Shown: positions 21,723 through 34,470, numbered from the stretch's first letter. The stretch is 64,000 nt of DNA from Zanthoxylum bungeanum (GCA_019454045.1 SKCR01023744.1:1-64000), one strand, 5' to 3'. The notes: generated by a model not told the origin, from the letters alone. A program made the numbers and translations.

Positions 21723-23643
21723 CACCACTAGAGTCCAGGTACATGAACCTAAGCAGTCATCCTGACTCTTTACATGTGAACATGTCCTCTGTATCCATCA
21801 ATTCCAACTGTATCTCAAGTTATATACTGGGGTGAGGTTTTACCTCATGCCTCGAAAACATGAAAATCATACTTTAAATATGAAATCTGTAAACAATACT
21901 TTATAAAAAAATTTACTATCTCAAACATAGCTGTATATAAATAACTGTAAATCATTTCTTCTAATGCCCTAAAGCGTGAAAACATAAGTCTGAAACAATG
22001 ATAACGAAATAAAAATCAGTTTAATGGAAAGAGTTTCCAATCACTAATTTAGAAACTGGCTGCATCTACTTCACGATGTCGAGAAGTGTCGCGGTTCCTG
22101 TCGATAATCTATAATCGATAAACTTTATTAGAATATAAGTTGTGGGATATGCTTCTGATCAATAAATAAAACATGCAATACATACTTGAATTTGCTAAGT
22201 TACTAACTGATAAGCATGGTCTAACTAATTTTTACGGACTGAGTTTTGAAGTTAAACTAGTGTGGACAGGGGAATTTAGATTCTACTGGTCACAAAGAGA
22301 TCACTACTCAACACATTATTTTGAAAATTCACTGTTACTAATCGGGAATGAATCTGAAGCTAGAATTTTAATTGAATTTTCCTTAATGTATTTAGTTTAT
22401 GAGGGTTTTTACGGATCTCAATTTGGACATCATAAACGCAAGTTATAAGCTGAAGCTCAGGGGTTTATTAAACTGAAAACTGGACATAGGGCAGTAGGTT
22501 GCCTAACTTTAAAAATTCAGACCGCCACGTCTTAAGTCCAAAAATTCTAAATTTTGGATATGTTACTACCTTATATATATAGTTTATTTAAATTTTATAG
22601 ATCTTGATTTAGATTCCTAGAACATAAATTATAAAATTTTCTTTTCACCTTGTTCTGTTACCACATAATCAGTAATTCACTACAGTGCGGCCAAGTTTGA
22701 AATTTCGGTACTACTCCATCTTAAGTCTAAAAATTCTGAAATTTCAATATGCTATTCCTCTATGTTTCTAGTTTACTCAGAATTTGATATCTTGTCAAAC
22801 AGATAACCAAAACTCAAGTTATAACCGAAAAACCACAGCCTGTCCAAAACTTATCCCCACCAACACCGTTACTTAAATTTCTTATTTCACCTTCTCATTT
22901 ATTCCTTTAATCTGAAAACCTCCAACAGAATGTTCATTATCTTAAACACTCCTTATAACATAATAATTGTGCTTATTTTATTTGATTAATTTTAGTGTGG
23001 CATTATGTCGAATATTTGGTGTGCGACATTTCTTAATTTCCTCATTCTTACAACCTTAGGAAATTCTACCCCTATTTACACAACCATCGCATACTAACAT
23101 CATTCAAGACTTTATAAAATATTCAAAATAACCATCCCTACCAATTTAACATCATTAACTACTCATTTGTTCTTACCACCACCATTACTAACAAAACCTT
23201 TAAACTATCAAAACTTAACTACTTAACTCAATAACCAACTTCTTTACTTATAACCCATTAATATAAGATCCCTAGTATGCCACTACAATTACCATAACAT
23301 TAATGTATCAAAATCTCATAACTTGGAATTTAAGTATTAATTCAAGAATCATACTTCCAACATTTATGTCAACAAATTGCATCCCCCATCATGCTATCAT
23401 CTCTATTATACTATTATTCTTCCAAAATTAATCAAAACAAGGTTTGGGTCTAATAGGTTTTACCTTATTTTTGTTGTTTCTTTCATCTCCAATTCTTCTA
23501 AGCTAGCTAATCCTCTTCTCTTCTTATTCTTCTTCTTCCTCCATTCTTCGTCTCATTTTCTTCCTTCCTACTTTCCCTCTCTTTTCTTATGTTCTTCTTC
23601 TTCTATTTTGTTCTCAATAGTTTGGGTTTTGTGAATAGTAAAC

Positions 23644-23653
23644 CCTTTATATA
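23644..23653 (-). promoter_or_regulatory. TATA box, D 3' LTR
   Basis: The minus strand reads TATATAAAGG about 420 bases from the LTR 5' end. The identical box is at 30202-30211 in the other LTR. Confidence 0.7.
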
Positions 23654-24069
23654 CTAGGACTTAAATGATAAAGAATCTTGTAGAATTGTGTAGGAAAATG
23701 GAGAGAATTGGAGATTTTACATTTTGACCCCGAAATCACTATTCATTAGGATTTTGACTTGCGTTTTTGATCACATTATGGTTCGAATTTGGGAAATGTT
23801 TAACATAAAAGTTTTAGGTCTCGATCTCAGATTTTCGATGATATATATTTCATAAAAATCAGAGATCGTATGAGAATGTTACGCCCAAAATACTATGGGC
23901 AGTCCAAAATAAAAACGGTGCAGTCTCTTCCCGGGACTTCAAGAAATTTTCCAATCATTCCAAAGTCTTCTCATGATTGTATTTGATTCTTATCATAATT
24001 TATCACATGTATTCATTTCGTACGTAATAATATCGCCATAGTAAGTAGTAAAAACTACCGGTCGTTACA

Positions 24070-24112
24070 AATTTTCCCCCTTTAAATAAAATTCGTCCTC
24101 GAATCCTCTCTA
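24070..24112 (-). other. element D polypurine tract and pol-end relic
   Basis: The minus strand reads TTCGAGGACGAATTTTAT, then TTAAAGGGGGAAAATT, then the LTR. A GAGGACGAATTT before the purine tract is the usual end of Tekay/Del-type polyproteins (Glu-Asp-Glu-Phe), so this is probably the last trace of the autonomous ancestor. Confidence 0.75.
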
Positions 24113-27100
24113 ACATCTAACTCGTGGTCTCCTTAACTTCGCAAATATCCAAAGATGCTACTAAGCTTTATCTTCTTATCTCTTACCTATGCTGACTGCT
24201 TGATCTTCTTCTTTTCCTTTTCCTAAGTCCTCGTTCTGTAATAGTGCTGCTGAGTACTTTTGACTACTGTCCTTCCATTCTTTCGCTGTACATCATACTC
24301 CTTATCTCTAAGATTTCTTTCTTCTAGATCTTCACTGACGCCCTATAATTCTTTAACTGAGCAAATTCTTAATAACTAGTACCTTGGCTCTCACCGAAGA
24401 TTATAATATCTCATGCCTATACTTGATATTTCTCTATTCCATTTGTCCAACTTGACCTTAACATTTTTTTCTCATTACTCGACTATCAACTCCCTATATT
24501 TCCTTTACAACTCTCAACAGTCTTTAAGCTTTTCTTCTTCAATGACCGCTTTGCATTAACCTATTTCGTTGTCCCCGAACTATAATACAAGTCTACCAAA
24601 CCACCCATACCCGCGGCTAAACCATCCCAAACCCGTAGTGGTTTGGTCACCTTAAGCTAGGGCTGGGTACCTTATGCGATTCCTCTATCAAAAATTTTCC
24701 TCGTTATTTCTTATTATAACCTTTAATGTATTTTTTTTAATCTTTTCTTTATTTTTTTCTACGAGCTTACTTGGTCTATGTTCCATCCTTGGACTACATC
24801 TATAGGTTTAAACTCTCTGTCTTTCCCTATTATTCTTTTATAGCCACTTGTCTTCTTATACACGGTTGTATGCTAGAATATCTTCTCTTTATTAATTTTC
24901 ACATTATGGTGAACTTATTTCCTTGGTTATTTTTAACGCTATCCTTTACATTTTACCGTCTGCTAAATTATCACCCTTCTTTTATTACCTTATCTAACAA
25001 CTTTTCCTTAAATCACTTACTTTGAGCTATCTTTTCCTTTCTTTTTATTCTGACTTGTTACTGTGCTTAAGGGTCGTATGTTTCAATCATTTATTACTAC
25101 TCTTATGCTTGCTTATCTCACGGCTACACTTCCGGTCCATTTTGTTAACGGTATCGATCAAGGTTGGGAGGGTGGGAACTAGTCTTGAGGCCCTTCTGTT
25201 ACGGTGTTACAAAGATGCATACTTTGCCTAAGAATCTCGTATATACTTATTTGGTACCTCTTTCTATACTGGGTACTACTACTAAAATTTTTCTGACTTT
25301 CCTTTTCTAACTTTACTCCTGATCATTTTCATCAGTCAATTACTTCGTATCCTATACAAGTCCTTTTAGAAGCATATTCTAACAAACTCTTTATACTGTT
25401 TCTTATCTTTTCTGTTACTTAACTTTCTGTAGTTACTACGCTCTTTCTCTGGGTACTACTATAATCCTTTGCTATCTTTCTTAAGGGACTCATTTTGCTA
25501 TGATGGTTCATTTCCTATCTTAGTCCTTCACTTCTTACTCATTTACTTCTTTAAAACTCTTTTTACTTCGTCTACTAAGAGCATCTCTTACTAAATTTCT
25601 GATCCATACACTATTCTCTTCTTAAAATCCTTATTCTTAACTCTATTAGGTTCTTTATAAGTTGATCACTATTTTCCTATTAATCATTCCTATGATCTTT
25701 GTTTTTCCAATTTCTCTACTTCCTTTAGGGTTCCTTAACTTAGTTGTCGAGCCGTCCTATAATTTCTCTATCCTATCAACTATTCTCCTTTACTAATCAT
25801 TTTCTCTACTAGCTATAGGATTCCAGGACTATCATCCATTCTTTACTCTACTATTTCTCTTTCTTGTTATCTTCGCACCCGAGTACACTGGGTTTCCTTG
25901 TTACTTCACTTGTTTCTTATACCATTTTCATGTTTTATTTTCTTACTTTGCTCCATGTTGCTAATGGTGGGTCATTCCTCTTATTTGTTTCTTTAGCTCT
26001 AATCTTTATGTTCTTTGCTATAAACTTTGATTTGATCTATTTTATTCTACTGTCCATGTTAGTACTCTTATCAGTTTTAACTATCTCTAACTTTGTAAGT
26101 CTACTCTTATATTCTTCTACGGATCTCTACTGGCTCGGCTTATCTGAGGGTTCTACTATATATGATCTATTTGTGATGTTCTACTGGTGTAACAAACTTT
26201 ACTCTGACTTACCTTAATCTTTGAGCTATCTTGGGTTTTCTTCTTTATATCCTCGAAACTTCCTTGATCCTTATTCTGAGTGGTCTGTCCCTCAAGGTCC
26301 TTTTATTTTCTCGAAGTGAACTCCTATTGGGTTTTCCTTATGGTTGCCTATAATCATGCTGACATGAGATATTTACATCTCATTAGTTCTTTTCTTTAAG
26401 TCTCTGGGAGCTTTTCATCCTGGTTCTAGTACTTTATATCATGAAGGAACTTATTGCTCATGTAGGATGGGTATAAGATGAACTCTATCAGGATATCTTC
26501 CTTAACTGGTATCTCGACAAAAAGTGATAATCTGGATAGGTCGAAGCATTATATATTAGATCTATTGGCTAGGGAAACTAACTGTTGTTTCTATCGTCAT
26601 TTATCTTGTTTGCCTACAGGCTTAGGTTCGGGAAATCCGAAGTCTCTCTCTCTCTCTCTATAACATTTCCATATCCATTAAAGGGTTCCATAACCGTCTT
26701 TGATACTCGGGGACTTACTATCTATACAAAATGGTTTAGAAAATATTGAATCAACTCGGAGGAATTCTTCTAAAGAAGAAAGGTACTTCGCTCGAGGGAA
26801 AGAACTTTTCCTTCGATCTACTCGGCTTTTATTCTAATATAATCTTACTATATTCATCTTTACTATTAATTCCAATATTATCCTTTGTTACTTATCTCCA
26901 CGTTTCTTATTTTTATTTCTATAGATTTCAATATTTCTTGTATGTTTCTTGACCTCTACCTTTGTTTACTTCCTTATCGATTCGATTCTGTATCTCTATC
27001 TCTAATACTTACTAGGGCTTTCTCTATTCTTTTTTTTGCTGCTATAAATTCTTATACGTCCTCACTGATCTAATCTTGTATCTCGATATTTTCTTACTTC

Positions 27101-27440
27101 TGACTACTTAATTATCTTTATGTTTTCCTTACTTCTCTTCTAGCTTTCTTTTTTCTCTTATACTTTCTTGGATAGTTTTCCTTGGAACTTACCATCTAGT
27201 TCTCTAGCTCATACCGGACTTCATAAAGTAATCTAGGATGATTACAGAATGATTTCTATCTAGAGTAAGGAAGAAGAGTTTAGAGGACTTGGGAATACTT
27301 ACTAATATGTCTGTGAAGCTTTGAGGATGTAATCGAGGGAATACTAGAGAGATAGTGCCCCGCATACTATTATCCTGAACATACTAACTATACAAGATTC
27401 CAACACTCTACCCACTGCAGTCACTGATTCCCTAGACCAT
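24113..27440 (-). other. element D internal domain, non-coding
   Basis: This 3.3 kb is strongly pyrimidine-rich on the plus strand and purine-rich on the minus (sense) strand. The minus strand has no frame of note. Plus-strand frames of up to 117 codons (25864-26217) are rich in Phe, Leu, Tyr and Ser as expected from T/C-rich DNA, and match no family I know. A GC-rich hairpin at 24595-24647 and a TC run near 26643-26660 are the only local features seen. Confidence 0.7.
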
Positions 27441-27452
27441 CCTCTGATACCA
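27441..27452 (-). other. element D primer binding site
   Basis: The minus strand reads TGGTATCAGAGG four bases after the 5' LTR. It matches the initiator-Met tRNA complement TGGTATCAGAGC except for the last base. Confidence 0.88.
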
Positions 27453-27456
27453 TCTT

Positions 27457-30400
27457 TGTAACATCCCCGATCTTGGAGGTATTACTGGCAGGGCATAGTA
27501 GTATAAACCCCATAGGACTCTGACTTCCTGACTATATTATAAGCTATTCGAATGCAAGGTCATGCATGGAGACCATAATTCGACTGAACAATATAAATAC
27601 TTTTATTTTAATTAACAATATAAAAATATCATTTTCTTACAACTCTTTAATAGTTATCTATACAATCTTGTATGACACTAACAAATGCATACAACTACTT
27701 TGACTTTGAACTGGACTCTTATGCTTTGTGACTTTATACCGGTGGACTCCATCCCTAGTGACTGCATCAGTATCCGACCTCCTGAGCTCGTCCTCTGAGA
27801 AACCTGCAAGATACAGAAACTGTGGTGGAGGTTAGATCGCTATTCGATCTAAATGAGTGGGCATGAAACTGAAAAACTCAAAACAAAACATGAAATCTGT
27901 AAAACTAAATCTTTAGAAAAATCACTTTATATGAAATCTATTTTCTGAAATTTTTGAAAATAGCTTTGAATATCTGGTTTCTAAAAACTATTTACTAAAA
28001 TCTGATTTCTGAAAACTGTTTACTAAAATATGATTTCTGAAATCTAAGTACTGAAAGTCTGAAAACTAAAAACTACTTTACGTCCAGGAAACCGACTCAA
28101 CTGGACGTGTCCGGGAATAATCAACTGGGTCTCTGAAGCTGGTGACGCCAATAAAAACGACTCAACTGGGCGTCTCTGAAACAAGTGGTGTCCTACGCCC
28201 AGGAAAATGACTCAAATGAACGTAAAGCCCTATGTCCAGGAAAACGACTAAACTAGACATAGCCACCACTAGAGTCCAGGTACACGAACCTAAGTCGTCA
28301 TCCTGACTCTTTACATGTGCACATGTCCTCTGTATCTGTCAATTCCAACTGTATCTCAAATTATATACTGGGGTGAGGTTTTATCTCATGTCCCGAAAAC
28401 ATGAAAATCATACTTTAAATCTGAAATCTGGAAACATTACTTTACAAAAAAATTTTACTATCTCAAAACATAACTGTATATAAAATAACTGTAAATAATT
28501 TCTTCTAACGCCCTAAAACGTGAAAACATAAGTCTGAAATAATGATAACGAAATAAAAACCAGTTTAAAGGAACAATTGTCCAATCACTAATTTAGAAAC
28601 TGCTTGTATCTACTTCATGATGTCGAGAAGTGTCGCGGTTCCTGTCGATAATCTATAATCGATAAACTTTATTAGAACATAAGTTGTGGGATATGCTTCC
28701 GATTAATAAATAAAATGTGCAATGCATGTATTCTTGACTTTGCTAAGTTACTAATTGATAAGCATGGTCTATGAATTTTTACGGACTGAGGTTTGAAGTT
28801 ACACTAGTGTGGAAAGGAAAATTTAGATTCTACTGGTCGCTAAGAATTCACTGCTCAACACCATACTTTGAAAATTTACTATTACAATCGGGAATGAATC
28901 TGAAGCTAGAATTTTATTTGAATGGTCCTTAATGTATGTAGTTTATGAAGATTTTTACGGATCTCAATTCGGACATCATAAACTCAAGTTATAAGTTTAA
29001 GCTCAGGGGTTGTCTAAATTGAAAACTGGACGTCGGGGCAGCAGGTTGCCTAACTTTAAAAATTTGGCTCGGTCACGTCTTAAGTCCAAAAATTTTAAAT
29101 TTTTGATATGTTACTACCTTATATGTATATTTTATTCAAAATTTTACGGATCTTGATTTAGATTCCGAGAACGCAAATTATAAAATTTTCTTTACACCTT
29201 GTTCTGTTACCACAGAATCAGTAATTCACTGCAGTGTGGTCAAGTTTGAAAATTTGGTACGACTCCATATTAAGTCTAAACATTCTGAATTTTGAATATG
29301 ATATTTCTTTATGTTTCTAGTTTACTCAGAATTTCATAGCTTGTCAAACAGATATCCAAAACTCAAGTTATAACCAAAAAACCACAGCCTGTCCAGAACT
29401 TATCCCAACCAACACCATTACTTAACTTTCCTATTTTGCCTTCTGATTTAGTTCCTTTAATCCAAAAACCTCCAACAGAATGTTCATTATCTTAAACACT
29501 CCTTATAACATAATAATTGTGCTTATTTTATTTGATTAATTTAAGTGTGGCATTATGTCTAATATTTGGTGTGCGACATTTCTTAATTTCCTCATTCTTA
29601 CAACCTTAGGTAATTCCACCCCTATTTACACAACCATCACATACATAACATCATTCAAGACTTTATAAAATATTCAAAACAACCATCCCTACCAAGTTAA
29701 CATCATTAACTACTCATTTGTTCTTACCACCACCATTACTAACAAAACCTTTAAACTATCAAAACTTAACTACTTAACTCAATAACCAACTTCTTTACTT
29801 ATAACCCATTAATATAAGATCCCTAGCATGCCACTACAATTACCATAACATTAATGTATCAAAATCTCATAACTTGGAATTTAAGTATTAATTCAAGAAT
29901 CATACTTCCTAAATTTATGTCAACAAATTGCATCCCACATCATGCTATCATCTCTATTATACTATTATTCTTCCAAAATTAATCAAAACAAGGTTTGGGT
30001 CTAATAGGTTTTACCTTATTTTTGTTGTTTCTTTCATCTCCAATTCTTCTAAGCTAGCTAATCCTCTTCTCTTCTTATTCTTCTTCTTCTTCTTCCTCCA
30101 TTTCTTCTTCTCACTTTCTTCCTTCCTACTTTCCCTCTCTTTTCTTACGTTATTCTTCTTCTATTTTGTTCTCAATAGTTTGGGTTTTGTGAATAGTAAA
30201 CCCTTTATATACTAGGACTTAAATGATAAAGAATCTTGTAGAATTGTGTAGAAAAATGGAGAGAATTGGAGATTTTACATTTTGACCCCGAAATCACTAT
30301 TCATTAGGATTCTGACTTGCATTTTTATCACCTTCTGGTCTGAATTTGGGAAAATGTTTAACGTGAAAGTTTTAGGTCTCGATCTCAGCTTTTCGAAGAT

Positions 30401-30629
30401 ATATAATTCATAAAAATCAGAGATTTTATGGGAATGTTACGTCCAAAATACTATGGGCGGTCCAAAATAAACACGGTGCAGTCTCTTCCCGGGACTTCAA
30501 GAAATTTACCAATCATTCCCAAGTCTTCTCATGATTGTATTTGAATCTTATCATAATTTATTTCACATGTCTTCATTTCGTACGTAATAATATCGCCATA
30601 GGTAATAGTAAAAATTACCGATCGTTACA
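27457..30629 (-). mobile_element. element D 5' LTR
   Basis: TGTAACATCC to CGATCGTTACA on the plus strand, 3,173 bases. The TATA box is at 30202-30211 (minus). Differences from the 3' LTR are spread evenly with few indels. Confidence 0.93.
28080..28262. repeat. constant-loop hairpin array, D 5' LTR
   Basis: The same four units are better paired here: ACGTCCAG/CTGGACGT (28080), GACGCC/GGCGTC (28144), TACG/CGTA (28194) and CTATGTC/GACATAG (28230). Confidence 0.82.
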
Positions 30630-30634
30630 AAATA

Positions 30635-31868
30635 TGAAAACAGAAATTACAACAAAGTGCATGGGTTGCCTCCATGCTAGTGCTAAATTTTTCATCTTCT
30701 GCCAGACTTGACTGAAATCCATCTGTCAAGGAGGTTTCAGCGTGATTTTAGTTGTCTGATTAAAGACAGTCCCATGAGCATTGCTTTATAAGGGTCTCTT
30801 CCAACGGTAAAGTGGTAAATGTTTTTTTATCCCATTTAGTAATTGTGCTACCTTTTTAATCTTTATCGCTCCAGATGTTCTTGAAAAGAAAGAAAGAAAA
30901 TCAGGAGGTCTCGTATGGTGCTTGACTTTGAATGGAAATTCTATTCTATCAAGCTTCTAGGTGATATTTTTGATCTGTACTCCCCAAAACAGTGATGAGT
31001 CTCATGAATGTCCGAGATCTTCAATTTGGTTAGACATTTACTCATTCATTTGCTCTACTTCTTCCTCCACCTTTTCTTCACATATGTATTTTAGGATTTT
31101 CTCGTTCAGCTCTTCATCTGTCATTTGTGATAATAACTATCAACCTGAGGATGTACATATATGTCTGTTTTTAGGTCTTCATCCTCTGATATTACTGGCT
31201 TAGGTAGATCTTCTTTAAACATTTATGCAATGGAAGCTCCATGATCTTCATTTTGAGGATACATAATTTCTTCCTCAATTTTTGTTGGCACAAACAGCTC
31301 TGCTTCTTCATCCTCGTCAGAGTCAGAATAATAAAAATCAAATCAAGACTTTGCTGGTTTAGTCTCCTGAACTGATATCTTAGATTTATGATATTGCTCA
31401 GCCTCCTCCTCTAAAGTGTCATCGTGAAATGGTTGGTTCTCGAAGGCTTCATCAATATCATTTGCTCAGTGAGATATGTAATCTTGTTTTCTGTTAATTG
31501 TCTGATTTGATATGTCATTCTTTGTATGGATTCTGCTTGACTCTGAAACTGAGCTTCCCATTCCTCGAGCCAATCTTTGAGCATGTGAATCATTTGATCT
31601 TCTTCTGATGGTTCTGGTTCTGGATGAAGATCGTATGTGGATGGTAGAGAAGATGGAAAATGTGATTTTGTGAAATATACTGGTTTTTCGTACTTTGAAT
31701 GATTCCGATAATTCTGCCACCAAAGGTATATGCATTGATTGCTAATGTAGTTACCATCGCATATTTCACATGTCCACATTGTGTTCTGATGAACAAATAT
31801 AGTATTGCTTGGTTCTGGCATCCAATGATAATTATTGGGCTGGACAACACGCCTCAGAAAATCAGACT
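30635..31868 (-). pseudogene. element A gag-like remnant, main part
   Basis: The best frame (31411-31821) starts MPEPSNT and contains CEICDGNYISNQC, a degenerate zinc-knuckle-like Cys pattern lacking the His. It continues to a Glu-rich, Gln-rich tail with EAQFQSQAESIQ and TYQIRQL, which looks coiled-coil. Further down, acidic stretches such as SDSDEDEEAELFV occur in another frame, and NLALAWRQP lies near 30670, matching NLALAERQP of element B. The large N-terminal gag domain is absent. Its layout recalls the C-terminal half of Athila/Tat gag proteins. It is interrupted by D at 30634. Confidence 0.6.
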
Positions 31869-31880
31869 GTTGCTCCTGGA
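31838..31880. other. chimaeric A/B junction with short repeat
   Basis: CTGGACAACAC occurs twice (31839-31849 and 31869-31879), the second time directly beside the B purine tract. The roughly 125 bases from 31743 to 31868 also occur at 35875-36001. A clean insertion of B would give only a 5-bp duplication. Confidence 0.65.
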
Positions 31881-32920
31881 CAACACCCCCAAACTTAAGA
31901 TTTTGCTAGTCCCGAGCAAAAGATAAAATAAAAACTAATTTCAAATAAACAAATAAAATTAACTAAATTAACTAGGCCACTTTCGTAGGGATCACGATTG
32001 CATTTAGCATATGCAACAAGCCTTTAAACCCCTAGGCGACCCTAGTGGATGAGTTATAGTCTCGTGAGGGCTTACAGCGACGACACCCATAAACGTCATT
32101 CACACACAATCATATAAAAATATAAAACAAATAAAAATATAGTCCTGATAGTTGCACATAAAATTTTTCTCAAAGAAAGCTTATAAGTGAATTGGAGAAC
32201 CTTCAAAGTACGCAATTGCAACTCGAATCCAAATTCTTTAATAAATTATCTAAGTTAGACTCACTGTGTGTGTGTGTAAAGGTTCATTCATAGCTTGATT
32301 CCTAAGTAAGTCAACTCAATGATTTCATTTAAAAACTGAGATCGATGGGTCAAACCAACCTACATATCTCAATTAAGCTCTGTAATTGATTTATTTTGTG
32401 CTCAGTATGGTATGATTTTTCTTTTCTTTTCTTGTATCTTTTTCTTTTCTCATTTTTGCACTCATTTTTTTTTCAACTCACCTACCCTTTAAGGTAGCAT
32501 TTCTCCTCATGGTTGTCCTAATACTCACCCATGGGTAGCTTCACGCTTATCGGTTATAGGTGGTTTATTTCCTTTCTTTAGATACATTTTTCTTTTTAGT
32601 TATACCACACTTCATAACACTAGCAAATCAAGATAGATATCTAAGCAAACAGTCATTCATTGACATGTAATTTCTTTAACTAGTCACTCGTCAACTACTT
32701 AAATTCTCACTGCTAAAAACATATTTTTAAGTGCTTACGAGTCTAACATAGATCAGTTATTCAAAGCATCAGAAAAAAGTAAATTGGACACTTATCATTT
32801 CTAAAATTTCACCTATAAACAAACAAAATTCATCATAGGATTTATGCTTTACTATCTAAGACTAAAATAAAATTTTTTTAAAACAAATAAATAACAAGTA
32901 AGCAACATGCACACACCCCC

Positions 32921-32936
32921 AAACTTAAAACTTGCA
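32921..32936 (-). other. element B inner polypurine tract
   Basis: The minus strand reads AAGTTTTAAGTTTGGGGGTG after GAGGACAATGC, as is typical for the region after the last reading frame of Athila/Tat-like elements. A second tract (CTTAAGTTTGGGGGTG) lies at 31878-31892. The 1 kb between them is related to 18475-19703 of A and holds no gene. Confidence 0.65.
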
Positions 32937-33205
32937 TTGTCCTCAATGTAAGATAAAAAAATAAAGAATAAGATTGAGGAATAACACTACCGTGCATGGA
33001 GTTGATCAGGCTCATACTAGTAGGATTTTGATTGCGCGGGCGTTGTGTGTCTCGTGCAACTTGCATAAATAGCATGTAAATTAATAAATAGCACACAATA
33101 AAATAAAAATTAAAAATAAAGAAAATAATAATAAAACAAATGCAAGGTTGCCTCTCCGCTAGCGCTAAGTTTAACATTTTCAGCCAGACACAACCACCCA
33201 AATGG

Positions 33206-34308
33206 CTATGGTGGCTTAAACGTAGTGAACCGAGTAATCTCATCTGCTTTCTTCTTTGGTATCCATCGGTTCTTATGACATGAAAAAGACAGCTTGGCAG
33301 ACTGTGGTAATTTATCCATAGATGGTTCCCCAGGATTTGTAGATTTTCCCCCAGTTTGAAATTCTGGACTGCACATTCGGCAAAATTGGCTTGGCTTCCT
33401 TTTTAACTTTACAGTGATCATCTCCAAGTGAGAACTAGCCTTTCTTTTCCTCTTATTACGGTGCTTTTGGAGTGGTTTTAGGTTTAGTTGCGGAGAATCT
33501 TTCTTTAAGCATGACTGCACTATGCTCGTAGGTTGTTGAAATACTGACTCACCCTGCGTGTTTGCAACTCCATTTTCTACTATATCTACCCTGTGACATT
33601 CTGTATCACCTTGAGGGCTCGGCATGGCTCTGAAAACACTTAAGGTGACTTCTTCATTTTGACCTCTCATTATCAATTCACATTTGTTCTCTTCTTCTAT
33701 TACTGTTTCCTCCTGAAATTCCATTTCATTTTCTTTACTACCTAAGTCATGGGAGATGTCTTTAAACCCTTTTCCGCTCCTACAGGTTGTGATTTGACAT
33801 TGCTCATTGGGGTTGACTTCAATATCACTCGGAAACACCCATGTCTGTTGATTGGCCATGGAAGAAACAAACAACCCAATTTCGGCTTCTAAAGATTTCA
33901 TATTTGCCTCTATATTGCCCATTCGTGTTTCGATATTATCCAGCCTTGACTCATTCTTCTCAAACCTCTCTGAGCTGTAACTACAAACGTGCTCATGAGT
34001 TCTTCTAAGGAAGGTTTCTGCTCAGCTTTTGGGTAATTGAAGCCATTAGAAGGTTGTAAAACATTCTCCATATCAGCATATGAAAAATTTGGATGATAAT
34101 AATTAGGCATAGGACTGCCTCTACAATTGTTGAAGTTCCAATTGTTCACATACTATACTTGTTCAAATCCTGCTCCTCTGTTGGGTAAAGGCATTCCATT
34201 AGCAGAAGTAGCTTCAATAAATGGTTGGCCCATTTGATTTGTCAATACTGCTAGATGAGTCGTGAGGGACGATACTTGAGCTATCAGTGCACCAATAGGA
34301 TCTGCCAT
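33206..34308 (-). pseudogene. element B gag-like protein, one stop and one frameshift
   Basis: From the ATG at 34306-34308 the frame reads MADPIGALIAQVSSLTTHLA and stops at TAG 34153-34155. It continues in frame through KPSLEELMSTFVVTA, then shifts by one base near 33970. The next frame holds a coiled-coil-like SRLDNIETRMGNIEANMKSL, then PSDIEVNPNEQC and a RSGK end, close to the PSNTEVNPRE-x-LRSGK landmark of Athila/Tat gag C-termini. A basic KHRNKRKRK stretch follows. About 367 residues remain, and the N-terminal gag domain and all of pol are absent. NLALAERQP lies just past the stop. Confidence 0.78.
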
Positions 34309-34342
34309 TGCTTCTTTTCAAACTCACCTCGTACGAAAAAAA

Positions 34343-34470
34343 TATAAAACCAAACAAAAATAAAATAAAATAAAATAAAAAGATAAAAAAATAACAATAA
34401 GAAATAAAAACAAAAATAAAACTTAAGACAAAACTAAAGAAAATAAAATAAAATAAAATAAAATAAAAAT
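34343..34470. repeat. AAAAT-type simple repeats in the element B leader
   Basis: Two runs of AAAATAAAAT type sequence (about 34354-34380 and 34441-34468) fill the short untranslated leader between primer site and gag. No gene is present. Confidence 0.85.

Larger units (their letters stand above)
20891..24069 (-). mobile_element. element D 3' LTR
   Basis: TGTAACATCC to CGGTCGTTACA on the plus strand. It matches 27457-30629 nearly throughout, with scattered differences. The T-rich frame at 23377-23634 is a by-product of pyrimidine-rich LTR sequence. Confidence 0.93.
20891..30629 (-). mobile_element. element D, LARD-like LTR element without coding region
   Basis: Two LTRs of about 3.18 kb (20891-24069, 27457-30629) enclose 3.39 kb. 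AAATA flanks both ends (20886-20890, 30630-30634). On the minus strand the primer site TGGTATCAGAGG follows the 5' LTR, and a purine tract precedes the 3' LTR. No gag or pol is recognisable in any frame. Long LTRs with a non-coding interior fit the class of large retrotransposon derivatives, and the tail near the purine tract resembles the gag-pol end of Tekay/Del chromoviruses, their likely source. Confidence 0.92.

Noticed and set aside
23377..23634. 85- and 95-codon frames repeated in both D LTRs (23377-23634, 29928-30215)
   Set aside because: They repeat only because the LTRs repeat. They are antisense to the element and differ in reading at the pyrimidine run.
25864..26217. 117-codon plus-strand frame with hydrophobic, membrane-like sequence inside element D
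   Set aside because: The DNA is T/C-rich over kilobases, which by itself gives Phe/Leu/Ser/Tyr-rich frames. It is antisense to D and has no recognisable family. The neighbouring plus frames (24771, 25022, 26746) look the same.
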